The position numbers were made by a program, and so were the translations under genes. Below are positions 8,333 to 17,305 of a stretch of DNA of 62,907 nt, piece by piece; the stretch's first letter is position 1, and each line of letters opens with the position of its first letter. The notes beneath the pieces are model-generated. The model was not told the DNA's origin, ran no database searches, and was given only the letters and a program-made list of their open reading frames with translations. The DNA comes from Chloroflexota bacterium (GTDB taxonomy: Bacteria; Chloroflexota; Limnocylindria; Limnocylindrales; CSP1-4), in contig PNAP01000107.1 of assembly GCA_003169735.1 (NCBI GenBank), positions 1 through 62,907 on the forward strand, written 5' to 3'.

Positions 8333-9142
8333 CTAGAGGCGACCCAGCAGCTCGGCCTTCTTGCCCTCGTACTCCTCGGCACTGATGGCGCCGCGATCGC
8401 GCAGGTCCGCCAGGCGGGCGAGCGTCGCGGTGACCTGTTGTGAGGCGTCGTCGGCGTCGGTCGCGGCGACGGCGGCGATCGGCGAGCCGGCGGCGCTTGC
8501 GTCAGCCGTTGCTGCGGGCGCGGCCGTCGGAGCGGCAGGCATCGGTGCGGGCGCGGCCATCGGCGCGGGTGGCGCCATAGTCGCGGCCGGGGTCGACGGA
8601 GCGGCGTTGGCCATCAGCGGCGGGCTCGGCTTGTAGAAGTCGCCCTGCTCGAGGGCGTTCTTCTGCTCGAGCATCTCCTTCTTGAACGACTTGGCGTCGC
8701 GCAGCATATGGAACCGGTCGATGGCCACGTCGGACGCCGTGTCGATCTCAAGGTCGCCGTAGTTGAGCATCCGACCGAGGAGGTTCTCCTCGAGCGTCAG
8801 GTCGTTGATCTTCTCGAGCGAGCTGTCCATCGACTTCTTGTTGAGGACGCCCTCGACCTTGAGGATGCGCCGGTTGGTCACGATGTAGGCCTCGTTGATC
8901 CATTCGATGTAGCGGTAGGCGAACATCACGAGGCCGACCAGGAACAGAACGAGCACGATGATGCCGACGTACTTGCTGACGTCGCCGGTGAATTTGAAGA
9001 TCACCGACGCCAGGAACAACAACAACGTGATGACCCAGATGCCGATGGCGTTCCGCGCGTCGAGCACCAGCGCCAGCCAGTGCTGGCGTGATTGCATCTC
9101 GATGGTCTCGCCCTCTGCGAGCAGTGACTGGGTGTAACTCAT
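8333..9142 (-). CDS. Membrane protein with bacterial PH domain and C-terminal SHOCT motif
   Basis: 269 residues. Two transmembrane helices (about 30-50 and 58-78) precede a bacterial pleckstrin-homology-like domain (AYIVTNRRILKVEGVLNKKSMDSSLEKIND). A long Ala/Pro/Met linker (about 175-235) follows, then a SHOCT helix pair (LADLRDRGAISAEEYEGKKAELL) at the extreme C-terminus. These domains suggest a membrane scaffold or oligomerising sensor; the exact role is unknown. It starts at ATG 9142 with an unusually strong Shine-Dalgarno sequence, in a 21-nt gap after xerD, so it may be made more than its neighbours. Confidence 0.85.
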   Translation of the reverse strand: MSYTQSLLAEGETIEMQSRQHWLALVLDARNAIGIWVITLLLFLASVIFKFTGDVSKYVGIIVLVLFLVGLVMFAYRYIEWINEAYIVTNRRILKVEGVLNKKSMDSSLEKINDLTLEENLLGRMLNYGDLEIDTASDVAIDRFHMLRDAKSFKKEMLEQKNALEQGDFYKPSPPLMANAAPSTPAATMAPPAPMAAPAPMPAAPTAAPAATADASAAGSPIAAVAATDADDASQQVTATLARLADLRDRGAISAEEYEGKKAELLGRL

Positions 9143-9152
9143 CTTCCCTCGA

Positions 9153-9158
9153 CCTCCT
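9153..9158 (-). promoter_or_regulatory. Consensus Shine-Dalgarno (AGGAGG) for the PH/SHOCT gene
   Basis: AGGAGG lies 10 nt before ATG 9142. Most neighbouring genes rely on stop/start overlaps with weak sites, so this one stands out. Confidence 0.8.
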
Positions 9159-9163
9159 GTGCG

Positions 9164-10096
9164 CTATGCCCTGGGGTGCGACCGCGCGTAGACCTGCCGG
9201 ATCCGCTCGCCGGTGAGATGCGTGTACAGCTGCGTGGTCGTGATGCTCGCATGTCCGAGCAACTCCTGGACGACGCGAAGATCCGCGCCGCCCTCCAGGA
9301 GGTGCGTGGCGAAACTATGACGCAACGTGTGCGGTGTCACATGGCCGTGGAGACCGGCCGTGAGCGCCGCCTTTCGGATGATGCGCCAGGCCCCCATGCG
9401 ACCCATCCGAGCGTGGTGCGGTGAGATGAACAAGGGCCCGCCGCGCTTGCCATGAGCCGCGCCGCCGGGCGCGAGGAGGCTCGGCCGGACCTCGTCGATG
9501 TAGCGAGCGAGTGCGGCCAACGCGACATCGCCCACGGGAAGGCTGCGCTCGCGATCGCCCTTGCCGATGACCCGCACCGACGCCGTTTCGAGCGACAGGT
9601 CCTGCCGGTCCAGCCCGAGCGCCTCGCTCACGCGCAACCCGCACGCATACAGCAACTCGAGGAACGCCCGATCGCGGATGCCGACCGGGTCATTCGGGTC
9701 GGGTGCGTCAAGGAGCGCCTCGACCTCAGCCACGTCGAGCGTGTCGGGGAGCTGCCGGCCGGCCCGCGGCAGGTCGAGCAGCGAGGCGATATCCGTTTCG
9801 ACCAGCTCCTCTGTGGCGCAGAAGCGATAGAAGGCGCGGATCGCCGCCGCCTTGCGGCGGTGCGTCGCGGGCCGAAGGGGCTTCGGCGGTCGGCCGAGGG
9901 ACGCGAGATACGCCGTCGCCGTGTCCGGACCGGCGCGCCAGTCGGCACCCTGGAGCGCACGCACATAACCGCGCAGGTCGCTGTCGTAGGCACGGATGGT
10001 CGCCGTCGAGAGGCCACGTTCGACGCGCAGGTAGTCCAGGTACGCGTCGATGGCGTCGGGGAGCGGCAGGGGCGGCGACCCCACGACCGCAGTCAC
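9164..10096 (-). CDS. xerD: Tyrosine recombinase XerD-like
   Basis: 310-residue site-specific recombinase with the SAM-like N-terminal core-binding domain and the complete catalytic set R155, K179, H256, R259, H282 and nucleophile Y291. With XerC (at 50.5 kb) it would resolve chromosome dimers at dif. It lies in the housekeeping operon after recN with a GTGA overlap, so it is a chromosomal Xer protein rather than a phage integrase. Assignment to XerD rather than XerC rests on similarity and context and is less sure than the family. Confidence 0.88.
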   Translation of the reverse strand: MTAVVGSPPLPLPDAIDAYLDYLRVERGLSTATIRAYDSDLRGYVRALQGADWRAGPDTATAYLASLGRPPKPLRPATHRRKAAAIRAFYRFCATEELVETDIASLLDLPRAGRQLPDTLDVAEVEALLDAPDPNDPVGIRDRAFLELLYACGLRVSEALGLDRQDLSLETASVRVIGKGDRERSLPVGDVALAALARYIDEVRPSLLAPGGAAHGKRGGPLFISPHHARMGRMGAWRIIRKAALTAGLHGHVTPHTLRHSFATHLLEGGADLRVVQELLGHASITTTQLYTHLTGERIRQVYARSHPRA

Positions 10097-11739
10097 CCGG
10101 CCGGTCTCGGCGTGACACGGCGGGTCTCGTCGGCGCGTTCCAGCAACTCGCGAGCCGCCGTCACGGCCGTCGCGCCACCGGCTGCGCCACCGAGCATCTG
10201 TGCCAGCTCGGCGACGCGCTCGTCCGGGATGAGCCGCCGCACCTCGGTCACGGTGCGGCCGTCACGGATGCGCTTCTCGATGTGGATATGGTCATCGGCA
10301 TAGGCCGCGATCTGGGCGAGATGGGTGACGCACAGCACCTGGTGGTCGCGGGCCAGTCGCCACAGCGTCCGCCCGACCGGGTCCGCCGAGCGGGCGCCGA
10401 TGCCCGCATCCACCTCGTCGAAGACGAGCGTGGGCGTCGTATCGGCCGCGGCAAGGACGCTCTTGATAGCCAGCGCCACGCGCGACAGCTCACCGCCCGA
10501 CGCCACCCGTGCCAGCGGCCGCGCCGGTTCGCCCGGGTTAGGCGCCAGGATGAAGGCGACCGAGTCGGCCCCCGTCGCATCGAGTTCGGTCGGGGTCAGC
10601 TCGACCTCGAAGGAGGCGCTCGGGAACCCCAATGCTTCCAACGTCGAGGTCACGCTTGGAGCCAGCCGTTGGCCGGCCACGTGGCGCGCCGCCGACAACT
10701 CCGCTGCCGCCTCGCCGGCCGCGGCTGCCAGCCTGACGCCGTCGCGTTCCCGCCGATGGCGCGCTCCGCCGAGGTCGCGAAGGCGCTCCGCCTCCGCTCG
10801 GGCGGCGGCGCCGTGGGCAACGACGGCTTCCTCGGACTCGCCGTACTTGCGCAGCAGGCTGTACAGCACGCTGAGCCGTTCCTCGATGTCGGCCGTGGCG
10901 ATGCGGTCGGCCTCGGCGACCTCCATGGCGCGAAGCAGCTCGGCGGCGATATCGTCGGTCTCGGCGCCAAGCCCCTGGATGCGGGCAGCGATGGGCGCCA
11001 GCCGCGGGTCGAGTCGGACGAGCTCGGCGGCATCGCGTTCCGCGATACCCAGGCGATCCCTGGCGTCGCTCGTCTCGCCGGTCAGCTGTTCGACGACGCT
11101 TTCGAAGAGCCGCGCCAGGCGCTCCGCGCTTCCTGCCGTGGCGAGCCGCCCCCGGAGCGCCTCGACCTCACCGGGGAACGGCGCCGCTGTCTCGATCTCT
11201 GCCGCAGCATGCTCGGCCAGCTCGAGGCGCCGCGCCAGTTCTTCGGGGGTCAGTGCCAGTTCCCGCAGCGCCACCTCGTTCGAGCGCAGCGCCTCGACCG
11301 CCGCCGCGACCATTGCGCGCAACGCGCCATGTCCGCCGTAGGCGTCGAGCAGTTCGCGTTGCCACGCGCCGGAGAGCAGCCGCTGCTGGTCGTGCTGGCC
11401 GTGCACCTCGACCAGCGGCTCCACCGTCGCCGCGAGGCGGGCGACGGTGACCGTCTCATCGTCGATGCGTGCCACCGTGCGCCCCGACGCACTCACCTCG
11501 CGCACGCAGATGAGCGGCTCGGGATCGCGTTCGAAGAGCGCTTCGACCCGTGCTACCACCGCCCCGTGCCGGACCAGGCCGACGTCGGAGCGGCCGCCCA
11601 TCACCAGCGTCAGGGCATCGATGAGCAGCGACTTGCCGGCGCCGGTCTCGCCGGTGATGACCGTGAAGCCCGGCCCGAGGGAGACGCGCGCCCGTTCGAT
11701 GAGGGCAAGGTCGGTGACGGTCAGCTCAAGGAGGCTCAC
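10093..11739 (-). CDS. recN: DNA repair ATPase RecN
   Basis: SMC-like ATPase acting early in double-strand break repair. 548 residues with Walker A GETGAGKS (30-37), a Q-loop segment VEVHGQHDQQRLL, a long Ala/Glu-rich coiled coil, then the ABC signature (ASGGELSRVALAIK) and Walker B (LVFDEVDAGIG). The GTG start follows the nadK stop by 1 nt; the nadK-recN pair is widely conserved. Confidence 0.95.
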   Translation of the reverse strand: MSLLELTVTDLALIERARVSLGPGFTVITGETGAGKSLLIDALTLVMGGRSDVGLVRHGAVVARVEALFERDPEPLICVREVSASGRTVARIDDETVTVARLAATVEPLVEVHGQHDQQRLLSGAWQRELLDAYGGHGALRAMVAAAVEALRSNEVALRELALTPEELARRLELAEHAAAEIETAAPFPGEVEALRGRLATAGSAERLARLFESVVEQLTGETSDARDRLGIAERDAAELVRLDPRLAPIAARIQGLGAETDDIAAELLRAMEVAEADRIATADIEERLSVLYSLLRKYGESEEAVVAHGAAARAEAERLRDLGGARHRRERDGVRLAAAAGEAAAELSAARHVAGQRLAPSVTSTLEALGFPSASFEVELTPTELDATGADSVAFILAPNPGEPARPLARVASGGELSRVALAIKSVLAAADTTPTLVFDEVDAGIGARSADPVGRTLWRLARDHQVLCVTHLAQIAAYADDHIHIEKRIRDGRTVTEVRRLIPDERVAELAQMLGGAAGGATAVTAARELLERADETRRVTPRPAG

Positions 11740-11740
11740 G

Positions 11741-12577
11741 TCAGGACGGCAGGAGCTCCGCCTTGCGTCGGAGCAGCTCCCAGAACGGCGGTGAGCCCTC
11801 CGGCTCGATGAACCGGATAGGCCGGTCTCGAGTCACGACCTCGACGGCGTCACCGACCTTCAAGGGAAGGTCCTCTCGCCCATCGATGCTGACCTGGCAG
11901 TCGTAGGCGTCCAGGACGCGGACGACGACGGTGTGTTCCGGACCCACGACGATGGAGCGGATGGCCGACAGGTATGCGGCGATCGTCGTGACGACCATGT
12001 TGCGGCTGGTCGGGTCCAGGATCGGGCCGCCGGCGCTGAAGGAATAGCCGGTCGAGCCGGTCGGGGTCGAGATGACCAGGCCGTCGCACGTATACGTAGC
12101 CAGGTGGGAGCCGTCGACCGAGACGTCGAGGCGGACGACCCGCGCCTGCGAGCCGCGGACGATGGCCGCCTCGTTCAGGGCCACGTGGGTCTCGCCGGTG
12201 TGGCTCTTGCCTTCGGGCAGGACGCGCGCCTCGAGCATCATCCGCGCCTCGAGACGGTATTCGTTCTTGATCACGTGGCCGAGCACCGCGTCCAGGTCGG
12301 CCGGCTCCGCCTTGGAGAGGAAGCCGACCTTGCCCGAGTTGATGCCAAGGATGGGCACGTCGATGGCCGCCACCGCGCGGGCCGCCCGCAGGAACGTGCC
12401 GTCACCACCGAGCACGACCAGCGCTTCGGTCGTCGGCAGCTCGGCGACGAGCGTCTCGAGCTCACCAGCCGGGGCGGACCACGCGTCGGTGTCGTGCTTT
12501 TCGCACCACTTGACGGCCCGGTCGCGCAGCGCAAGTGCCGCGCTGTTGGTCGGATTGAAGGCGAAACCGAGCCGCAT
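11741..12577 (-). CDS. nadK: NAD kinase
   Basis: Phosphorylates NAD+ to NADP+. The 278-residue protein has the GGDGT motif (57-61), NEAAI and the TPTGSTGYSFSAGGPI block of the NAD-binding domain. The ATG overlaps the last base of the tlyA stop (TGATG). The order tlyA-nadK-recN is conserved across many phyla. Confidence 0.96.
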   Translation of the reverse strand: MRLGFAFNPTNSAALALRDRAVKWCEKHDTDAWSAPAGELETLVAELPTTEALVVLGGDGTFLRAARAVAAIDVPILGINSGKVGFLSKAEPADLDAVLGHVIKNEYRLEARMMLEARVLPEGKSHTGETHVALNEAAIVRGSQARVVRLDVSVDGSHLATYTCDGLVISTPTGSTGYSFSAGGPILDPTSRNMVVTTIAAYLSAIRSIVVGPEHTVVVRVLDAYDCQVSIDGREDLPLKVGDAVEVVTRDRPIRFIEPEGSPPFWELLRRKAELLPS

Positions 12578-13350
12578 CAGGTCGGCCCGCCCGGCAGCGC
12601 GAGGTGCAGGAAGATCTCGTGGTTGCCCGAGGGGCCGACCAGCACCGACTCGGCCTCGCCGAGGACGCGCATACCGCGAGCCTCGGCGTCTGCGCGGACG
12701 CGGGAGACGGCCGCGGCGCGGACCGCCGGATCACGCACGACGCCCTTGGGCACGTCGCGCGGCCCGGATTCGAACTGCGGCTTGACCAGCGCGACGATCT
12801 CGCCGCCCGGCTCGACGGCCGCGGCGACCGGTCCGACGACGCGCGTCACCGAGATGAACGACACGTCGATCACGGTCAGCGAGACGGGCTCCGGCAAGGT
12901 CATCGCCTCCGGATCGGCGGGGTCGAGACGGCGGGCATGCGTCCGCTCCAGAGAGATGACGCGGGGATCGCCGCGCAGCGACTCCGCCAACTGTCCGCGA
13001 CCCACGTCGAGAGCATAGACGCGCCGCGCGCCGCGCTGCAGCAAACAGTCCGTGAATCCGCCCGTCGAGGCGCCGACATCGAGGCAGATGCGACCGGCCG
13101 GATCGACGCCGAAGGCATCCAGCGCGCCGGCCAGCTTCTCGCCGCCGCGCGACACGAACGGCGCGGGCTCGATGACCTCGAGGGCGGAGTCGGTCGGCAC
13201 CTGTTCGCCGGGCTTGCGGTCGGTGCGCGCACCATCGCCGGTTCCGACTCGGACCCGGCCGGCGATGAGCAGTGCCTGGGCCCGCGACCGCGTCTCGGCC
13301 AGTCCTCGCTCCACGAGCAGCTGGTCGAGGCGGATGCGCGACGAGCTCAG
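12577..13350 (-). CDS. tlyA: TlyA-family rRNA methyltransferase / S4 protein
   Basis: S4 RNA-binding domain followed by an FtsJ-like SAM methyltransferase domain (DVGASTGGFTDCLL). Mycobacterial TlyA 2'-O-methylates 16S and 23S rRNA. The first ATG/GTG/TTG start in frame is GTG 13314, but it falls inside the S4 motif: the in-frame codons before it read RIRLDQLL and complete the domain. The only boundary before the dxs stop that restores the N-terminus is a CTG at 13350, overlapping the dxs TGA as CTGA, exactly like the GTGA/ATGA junctions elsewhere in this operon. I therefore place the start there (257 residues). GTG 13314 remains possible but would truncate S4. Confidence 0.85.
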   Translation of the reverse strand: MSSSRIRLDQLLVERGLAETRSRAQALLIAGRVRVGTGDGARTDRKPGEQVPTDSALEVIEPAPFVSRGGEKLAGALDAFGVDPAGRICLDVGASTGGFTDCLLQRGARRVYALDVGRGQLAESLRGDPRVISLERTHARRLDPADPEAMTLPEPVSLTVIDVSFISVTRVVGPVAAAVEPGGEIVALVKPQFESGPRDVPKGVVRDPAVRAAAVSRVRADAEARGMRVLGEAESVLVGPSGNHEIFLHLALPGGPT

Positions 13351-15398
13351 GCGGATCGCGCCTTCTGGAGCGCCTCGGTCGTGGCCGGGCGCACGGCGGC
13401 GGTGTCGAGCGCCTCGCGGACCTGGCCGAGCAACCCCTCGACGTCGAGGCGCGCCACGCGGCGAAGCTCGCCGACCGAGCCATGGTCGATGAACTGGCCG
13501 CCGGACAGGCCGATGACGCGGACTGGGATCGAGCGCACGGCGGCGTCGCTCATGCCCGCCTCGGCGAGGAGTTCGAGCACGCCGGTACCGAAGCCACCGA
13601 TGGCGACGCTCTCCTCGAACGTGACCACCAGCGACTTGCGGCGGACCTGCTCGAGGATGAGGTCCCGGTCGAGCGGCTTGGCGAAGCGCGCATTGACCAC
13701 GCCGACCGACCAGCCATCCTTGGCCAGCACATCGGCCACCTCGGATGCGCGATGGACGATCGGCCCGAAGCCGATGAACAGGATGTCCGAGCCCTCGCGC
13801 AGCACCTCCGCGGTGCCGATCGGGATGACCGCCGGCTCGACTGCCGGCAGATCGAAGCCCGGGTCGCGCGGGTAGTGCAGGGCGAAGGGATGGTCCTGCG
13901 CGAAGGCCGTGCGAAGGAGCGCCCGCAACTCCTGCTCGTCCTTCGGCGAGGCGACGATGATGTTAGGCAGCTGCCGCTGGGCCGGGATGGTGAACATGCC
14001 CTGGTGGCTCGTGCCGTCCTCACCCACGAGGCCCGCCCGGTCAACGCCGATGACCACCGGCTGGTCGTTCTGGCAGACGTCGTGCACGATCTGGTCGAAG
14101 GCGCGCTGGAGGAAGGTCGAGTAGATGGCCACGAACGGCCGCTGGCCGCCGAGCGCCAGGCCGGTCGCGAGCGTGACGGCGTGCTGCTCGGCGATGCCGA
14201 CGTCGAAGAAGCGGCCGGGGAACTCGGCCTGGAATTTGGAGAGGCCGGTGCCGGTGGGCATGCCAGCGGTGATGGCCACGACGCGGGTGTCCTCCCGCCC
14301 GATGGCGATGAGTTCCTGGGCCATCACCGCGGTGTAGTTGGGCGGCTTGGAGCGAGCGGCCGCAGCCTGCGTCGCGGACAGCGTCGCGTCGCCGTCGCTG
14401 TGGTTCCCGTTGAGCGATGAGTGGCCGGTGTTGGCGGCCGCGTCGATCGGCCCGAAGGTGTTGCCGTCGCCACCCTCGAGGACGGTCATCGGCGGCAACG
14501 CAGCGCCGTGGAAGCCGACCTTGTCCGCCTCGGCCGGCCGATAGCCGCGGCCCTTGTTGGTCCGCACGTGCACCAGCACCGGGCCGTCCATGTCGCGCAG
14601 CGCGCGTCGCAGGGTCGAATTGAGCGCCCGCAGGTCATGACCGGGGATGGGCCCGACATAGGTGATGCCGAGATCCTCGAAGAGCTGGCCCGGCTGCGCG
14701 AAGCTGACGACCGATTTGCGGAACCGCTTCGACCATTCGAGCGCGCTCGGGCCGACCACCGGCAGCTTCACGATGAGCTCGTCATAGGCGCGCTTGGAAC
14801 CACGCCATGTGCGCGACAGCTTGATGCGGCTGAGGTAGGTGCTCATGGCGCCGACCGTGGGCGAGATGCTCATCTCGTTGTCGTTGAGGACGATGAGCAT
14901 CCGTGTCTTGCGATGGCCGATGTCGTTGAGCGCCTCGAGGGACATGCCGGTCATCAGCGCCGCGTCGCCGACCACGACGGCGATCTTGCTGTTGGCCCCG
15001 TGCTGGTCGCGGGCGAGTGCCAGGCCCTCGGCAATGGATAGACCCGTGCCGGCATGGCCGCCATCGAAGACGTCGTAAGGGCTCTCCGAACGGCGCGGGA
15101 AGCCGCCGAGGCCGCCGAGCTGCCGCAGCGTCCCGAACTCGGCCTGCCGTCCGGTCAGCAGCTTGTGCGCGTAGGCCTGATGGCCGGTGTCCCAGACGAG
15201 TTTGTCGTTCGGGAGATCGAGGATCCGATGGAGGGCGACGGTCAGCTCGACGACGCCCAGCGAGCTGCCGAGATGGCCACCGGTGCGGGCGACCGTCGAG
15301 ATGATGGTCGAGCGCAGGTCATGACAGAGCTCGCGCAGTTGCGGTTCGTTGAGACGCCGCAGGTCGGACGGTCTGGTGACGTTCTGGAGGACGGACAC
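13347..15398 (-). CDS. dxs: 1-deoxy-D-xylulose-5-phosphate synthase
   Basis: First MEP-pathway enzyme, a thiamine-diphosphate transketolase-like enzyme condensing pyruvate and glyceraldehyde-3-phosphate. 683 residues; HLGSSLG, the TPP loop and the central FFDVGIAEQHAVTLATGLA block are present. Two oddities: the TPP-binding GDG signature reads GDAAL, and a polar Gly/Asn/Ser/Ala-rich insertion of about 35 residues (about 310-350) separates the N-terminal from the pyrimidine-binding domain. GTG start; first gene of the long operon down to plsC. Confidence 0.95.
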   Translation of the reverse strand: MSVLQNVTRPSDLRRLNEPQLRELCHDLRSTIISTVARTGGHLGSSLGVVELTVALHRILDLPNDKLVWDTGHQAYAHKLLTGRQAEFGTLRQLGGLGGFPRRSESPYDVFDGGHAGTGLSIAEGLALARDQHGANSKIAVVVGDAALMTGMSLEALNDIGHRKTRMLIVLNDNEMSISPTVGAMSTYLSRIKLSRTWRGSKRAYDELIVKLPVVGPSALEWSKRFRKSVVSFAQPGQLFEDLGITYVGPIPGHDLRALNSTLRRALRDMDGPVLVHVRTNKGRGYRPAEADKVGFHGAALPPMTVLEGGDGNTFGPIDAAANTGHSSLNGNHSDGDATLSATQAAAARSKPPNYTAVMAQELIAIGREDTRVVAITAGMPTGTGLSKFQAEFPGRFFDVGIAEQHAVTLATGLALGGQRPFVAIYSTFLQRAFDQIVHDVCQNDQPVVIGVDRAGLVGEDGTSHQGMFTIPAQRQLPNIIVASPKDEQELRALLRTAFAQDHPFALHYPRDPGFDLPAVEPAVIPIGTAEVLREGSDILFIGFGPIVHRASEVADVLAKDGWSVGVVNARFAKPLDRDLILEQVRRKSLVVTFEESVAIGGFGTGVLELLAEAGMSDAAVRSIPVRVIGLSGGQFIDHGSVGELRRVARLDVEGLLGQVREALDTAAVRPATTEALQKARSA

Positions 15399-15520
15399 GT
15401 GGCCTCGCGCTGTGGATCAACCCCTGATGACGATTCGCAGGCGCGCCCCGCTGCGATGAGTCCGGCGGATTCTAGCGGTGCATGGCCGGTGCCGGGTCGT
15501 TCGGTCGCGTCCAAGCCGTT
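15399..15520 (-). promoter_or_regulatory. Upstream region of dxs with a TAGAAT -10 box at 15474-15469
   Basis: This 122-nt gap between dxs and the lipocalin-like gene carries TAGAAT on the minus strand, about 70 nt before the dxs GTG. No good -35 lies 17 nt further upstream. It is the most plausible promoter for the dxs-plsC operon. No riboswitch-like structure is evident. Confidence 0.4.
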
Positions 15521-16003
15521 TCAGCGGCCCGCCTCGGTCGCCGTTCGTCGCAGGCGCTCATGCGTGTAGGGCTCCAAGTCGCCGCCGGGCATGGCCATCT
15601 CGAACGTCGATTCAAGCGCATCGTCGCCGTCGAACACCATCGTTTCGCGAACTCGCATCCCGGGCGGCCCGTTCTCCACCTGCGCGGCCTCGAAGACGAA
15701 GCGTGAGCCGTCCGGTGCCGCCTCCACGCAGCGGTACTCGTGGACGAACCCCTCGCCATGGAAGCTCCGCATCACGAGCTGGCCAGCAGCGCTATCGAGG
15801 CCCAGCACCGACAGGTCCTCGTGGGTGAAGCCCTCCGGCCGTTCGGGCGTCGGTTCCCAGCGGGTATCGTCCGTTCCGAGGATGAAACGCCCCTGGAGGA
15901 TCGTCTTGTACACGCGGACCTGCTGGCCCGTGCCCGGTCGGCCGGTCGCCGGCCCTTCCCACGTGCCCAGGAGTCGCTGCGCGGCAGCCCACTGATCGAC
16001 CAT
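15521..16003 (-). CDS. Small lipocalin-like (DUF1579-type) protein
   Basis: 160 residues beginning MVDQWAAAQRLLGTWEG. The N-terminal LLGTWEGP followed by regular alternating strands, and a RETMVFDGDDALESTFEM ending, resemble small beta-barrel proteins of the DUF1579/nitrobindin-like type; this is a fold-level guess. No signal peptide is seen. The start is firm: GAGGAGGTGAGCG immediately precedes the ATG. Divergent from the esterase gene with about 60 bp between starts, so their promoters probably overlap. Confidence 0.6.
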   Translation of the reverse strand: MVDQWAAAQRLLGTWEGPATGRPGTGQQVRVYKTILQGRFILGTDDTRWEPTPERPEGFTHEDLSVLGLDSAAGQLVMRSFHGEGFVHEYRCVEAAPDGSRFVFEAAQVENGPPGMRVRETMVFDGDDALESTFEMAMPGGDLEPYTHERLRRTATEAGR

Positions 16004-16063
16004 CGCTCACCTCCTCGCGCCACTATCGCATCAAGCGTCCGTTCTGGTCCGTCCAACGTGACG

Positions 16064-16927
16064 ATGAGACATCGGTGGTTCGTGGTCCTCGCGATCGTCG
16101 TCGTTGCCGGGCTGGCACTGGGATACGTCGGCCTCTCGGTCGTCCACGTCATCCCCGAGGCCAACATCTCGGCCATGACGATCGAGAGCCGCGCTCTCGG
16201 CAAGTCGATGCCGGCGGAGGTGTGGGTGCCGCCGGGCACGGATGTCACCGCGCCGCACGACGTCCTGATCCTCTTCAACGGCCGAGGCGGGGACGAGTGG
16301 GGCTGGTTCGGCACCGTCTTCAGCGTCACGATCGACGCCATCGCGACTGACCTGGCCGCTCGCGGCCTGATCGATCCGCCGATCATCGTGTCGGCCAAGA
16401 TCGACGACAGCTACGGGATGGACTCGCCGCCCAGTTCCGAGGGCTACTCCCACGGCGCCTACGAGCAGTACATCATCGACGAGCTCATCCCCGCCATCGA
16501 CGCTCGATTCCCTGGCACGGCCGACCCAGCCCGCCGCTTCATCGGCGGTCTGTCGATGGGCGGTTACGCGGCGCTCCACGCGACATTCCGCCACCCCGAG
16601 CTCTTCGCCGGCGTCGGCGGTGTGAGTCCGGCGATCTTCCAGGGCTCGCTCCCGGATCGGGACTGGATGTACCCGACGGCCGCCGATCGCGCCGCGCAGG
16701 ATCCCCTGCTCCTCGCCAAGACGGCACCGATCACCGGGCTGCGCATCTTCCTCGGCCACGGCGACAACGACTACCCCTGGATCATCGATGCCGTCAACGT
16801 CCTCGCCGACCGACTGGATGCCCGCGGCATGACCGTCACGCCGGTCGTCGTCCCCGGCGACCACGAGACATCGACATTCCACACCGAAGCCGGCCCGATG
16901 CTCGAGGCGCTATTCCCGGCAGGTTGA
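16064..16927 (+). CDS. Membrane-anchored or secreted alpha/beta-hydrolase of the esterase D type
   Basis: 287 residues. An N-terminal hydrophobic helix (about 5-28) acts as signal anchor and is followed by an extracytoplasmic hydrolase. The nucleophile elbow GLSMGG (S164), a GHGDNDYP acid loop and GDHETSTFH near the end supply the triad. It resembles esterase D/S-formylglutathione hydrolase and feruloyl-esterase-like proteins; the substrate is unknown. ATG 16064 places the hydrophobic helix right at the N-terminus. Its 3' end converges on the next gene 12 bp away. Confidence 0.8.
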   Translation: MRHRWFVVLAIVVVAGLALGYVGLSVVHVIPEANISAMTIESRALGKSMPAEVWVPPGTDVTAPHDVLILFNGRGGDEWGWFGTVFSVTIDAIATDLAARGLIDPPIIVSAKIDDSYGMDSPPSSEGYSHGAYEQYIIDELIPAIDARFPGTADPARRFIGGLSMGGYAALHATFRHPELFAGVGGVSPAIFQGSLPDRDWMYPTAADRAAQDPLLLAKTAPITGLRIFLGHGDNDYPWIIDAVNVLADRLDARGMTVTPVVVPGDHETSTFHTEAGPMLEALFPAG

Positions 16928-16938
16928 GGGTGACCCCA

Positions 16939-17292
16939 TCACCTCCGCGGTACCGGAATGCCATCGAGGGCATCGATCACCGTCCGGTCGTCGATCGGCT
17001 CGTGCAGCGTCACCGTGAACTCGCCGACGCCACTTCCAGTGCCCGGCAGGGGAGCCCGCACGTCATTCACGCGAATGACGATCGTCGAACTCGTCTCGGT
17101 CACGTCCGTGACCCCCGACCAGAACGAGCCGCTGTTCTCTGCGCCCACGACAAGCGTGTGATCGTCGATGACGCGGTAGTAGACGATCGGGACCGACTCG
17201 TAGTACGCCAGGATCCAGGCGAGCACCAGGGCAAGGACGACGACCAGGACGATCCAGCGCCGTCGGACGGTCGGGAACCGACGGGTGGTCAT
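16939..17292 (-). CDS. Small membrane-anchored protein of unknown function
   Basis: 117 residues: a basic N-terminus (MTTRRFPTVRRRW), one transmembrane helix (about 13-32) and a predicted beta-rich extracytoplasmic domain. No family recognised. It follows the xseB stop by 13 nt and may be the tail of that transcription unit. Confidence 0.6.
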   Translation of the reverse strand: MTTRRFPTVRRRWIVLVVVLALVLAWILAYYESVPIVYYRVIDDHTLVVGAENSGSFWSGVTDVTETSSTIVIRVNDVRAPLPGTGSGVGEFTVTLHEPIDDRTVIDALDGIPVPRR

Positions 17293-17305
17293 GGGCGAGG
17301 ACGGG

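Noticed and set aside
9164-10096. XerD-like recombinase as a possible phage integrase
   Set aside because: It lies in the coupled recN operon 46 kb from the element. The second Xer (50516-51517) is in the conserved dprA-topA-xerC order. Both are housekeeping.
9703-11811. Very long plus-strand open frame opposite recN and xerD
   Set aside because: It mirrors the codon structure of recN/xerD, which have complete catalytic motifs on the other strand. Composition is Arg/Gly-rich and low-complexity, as expected for a high-GC shadow.
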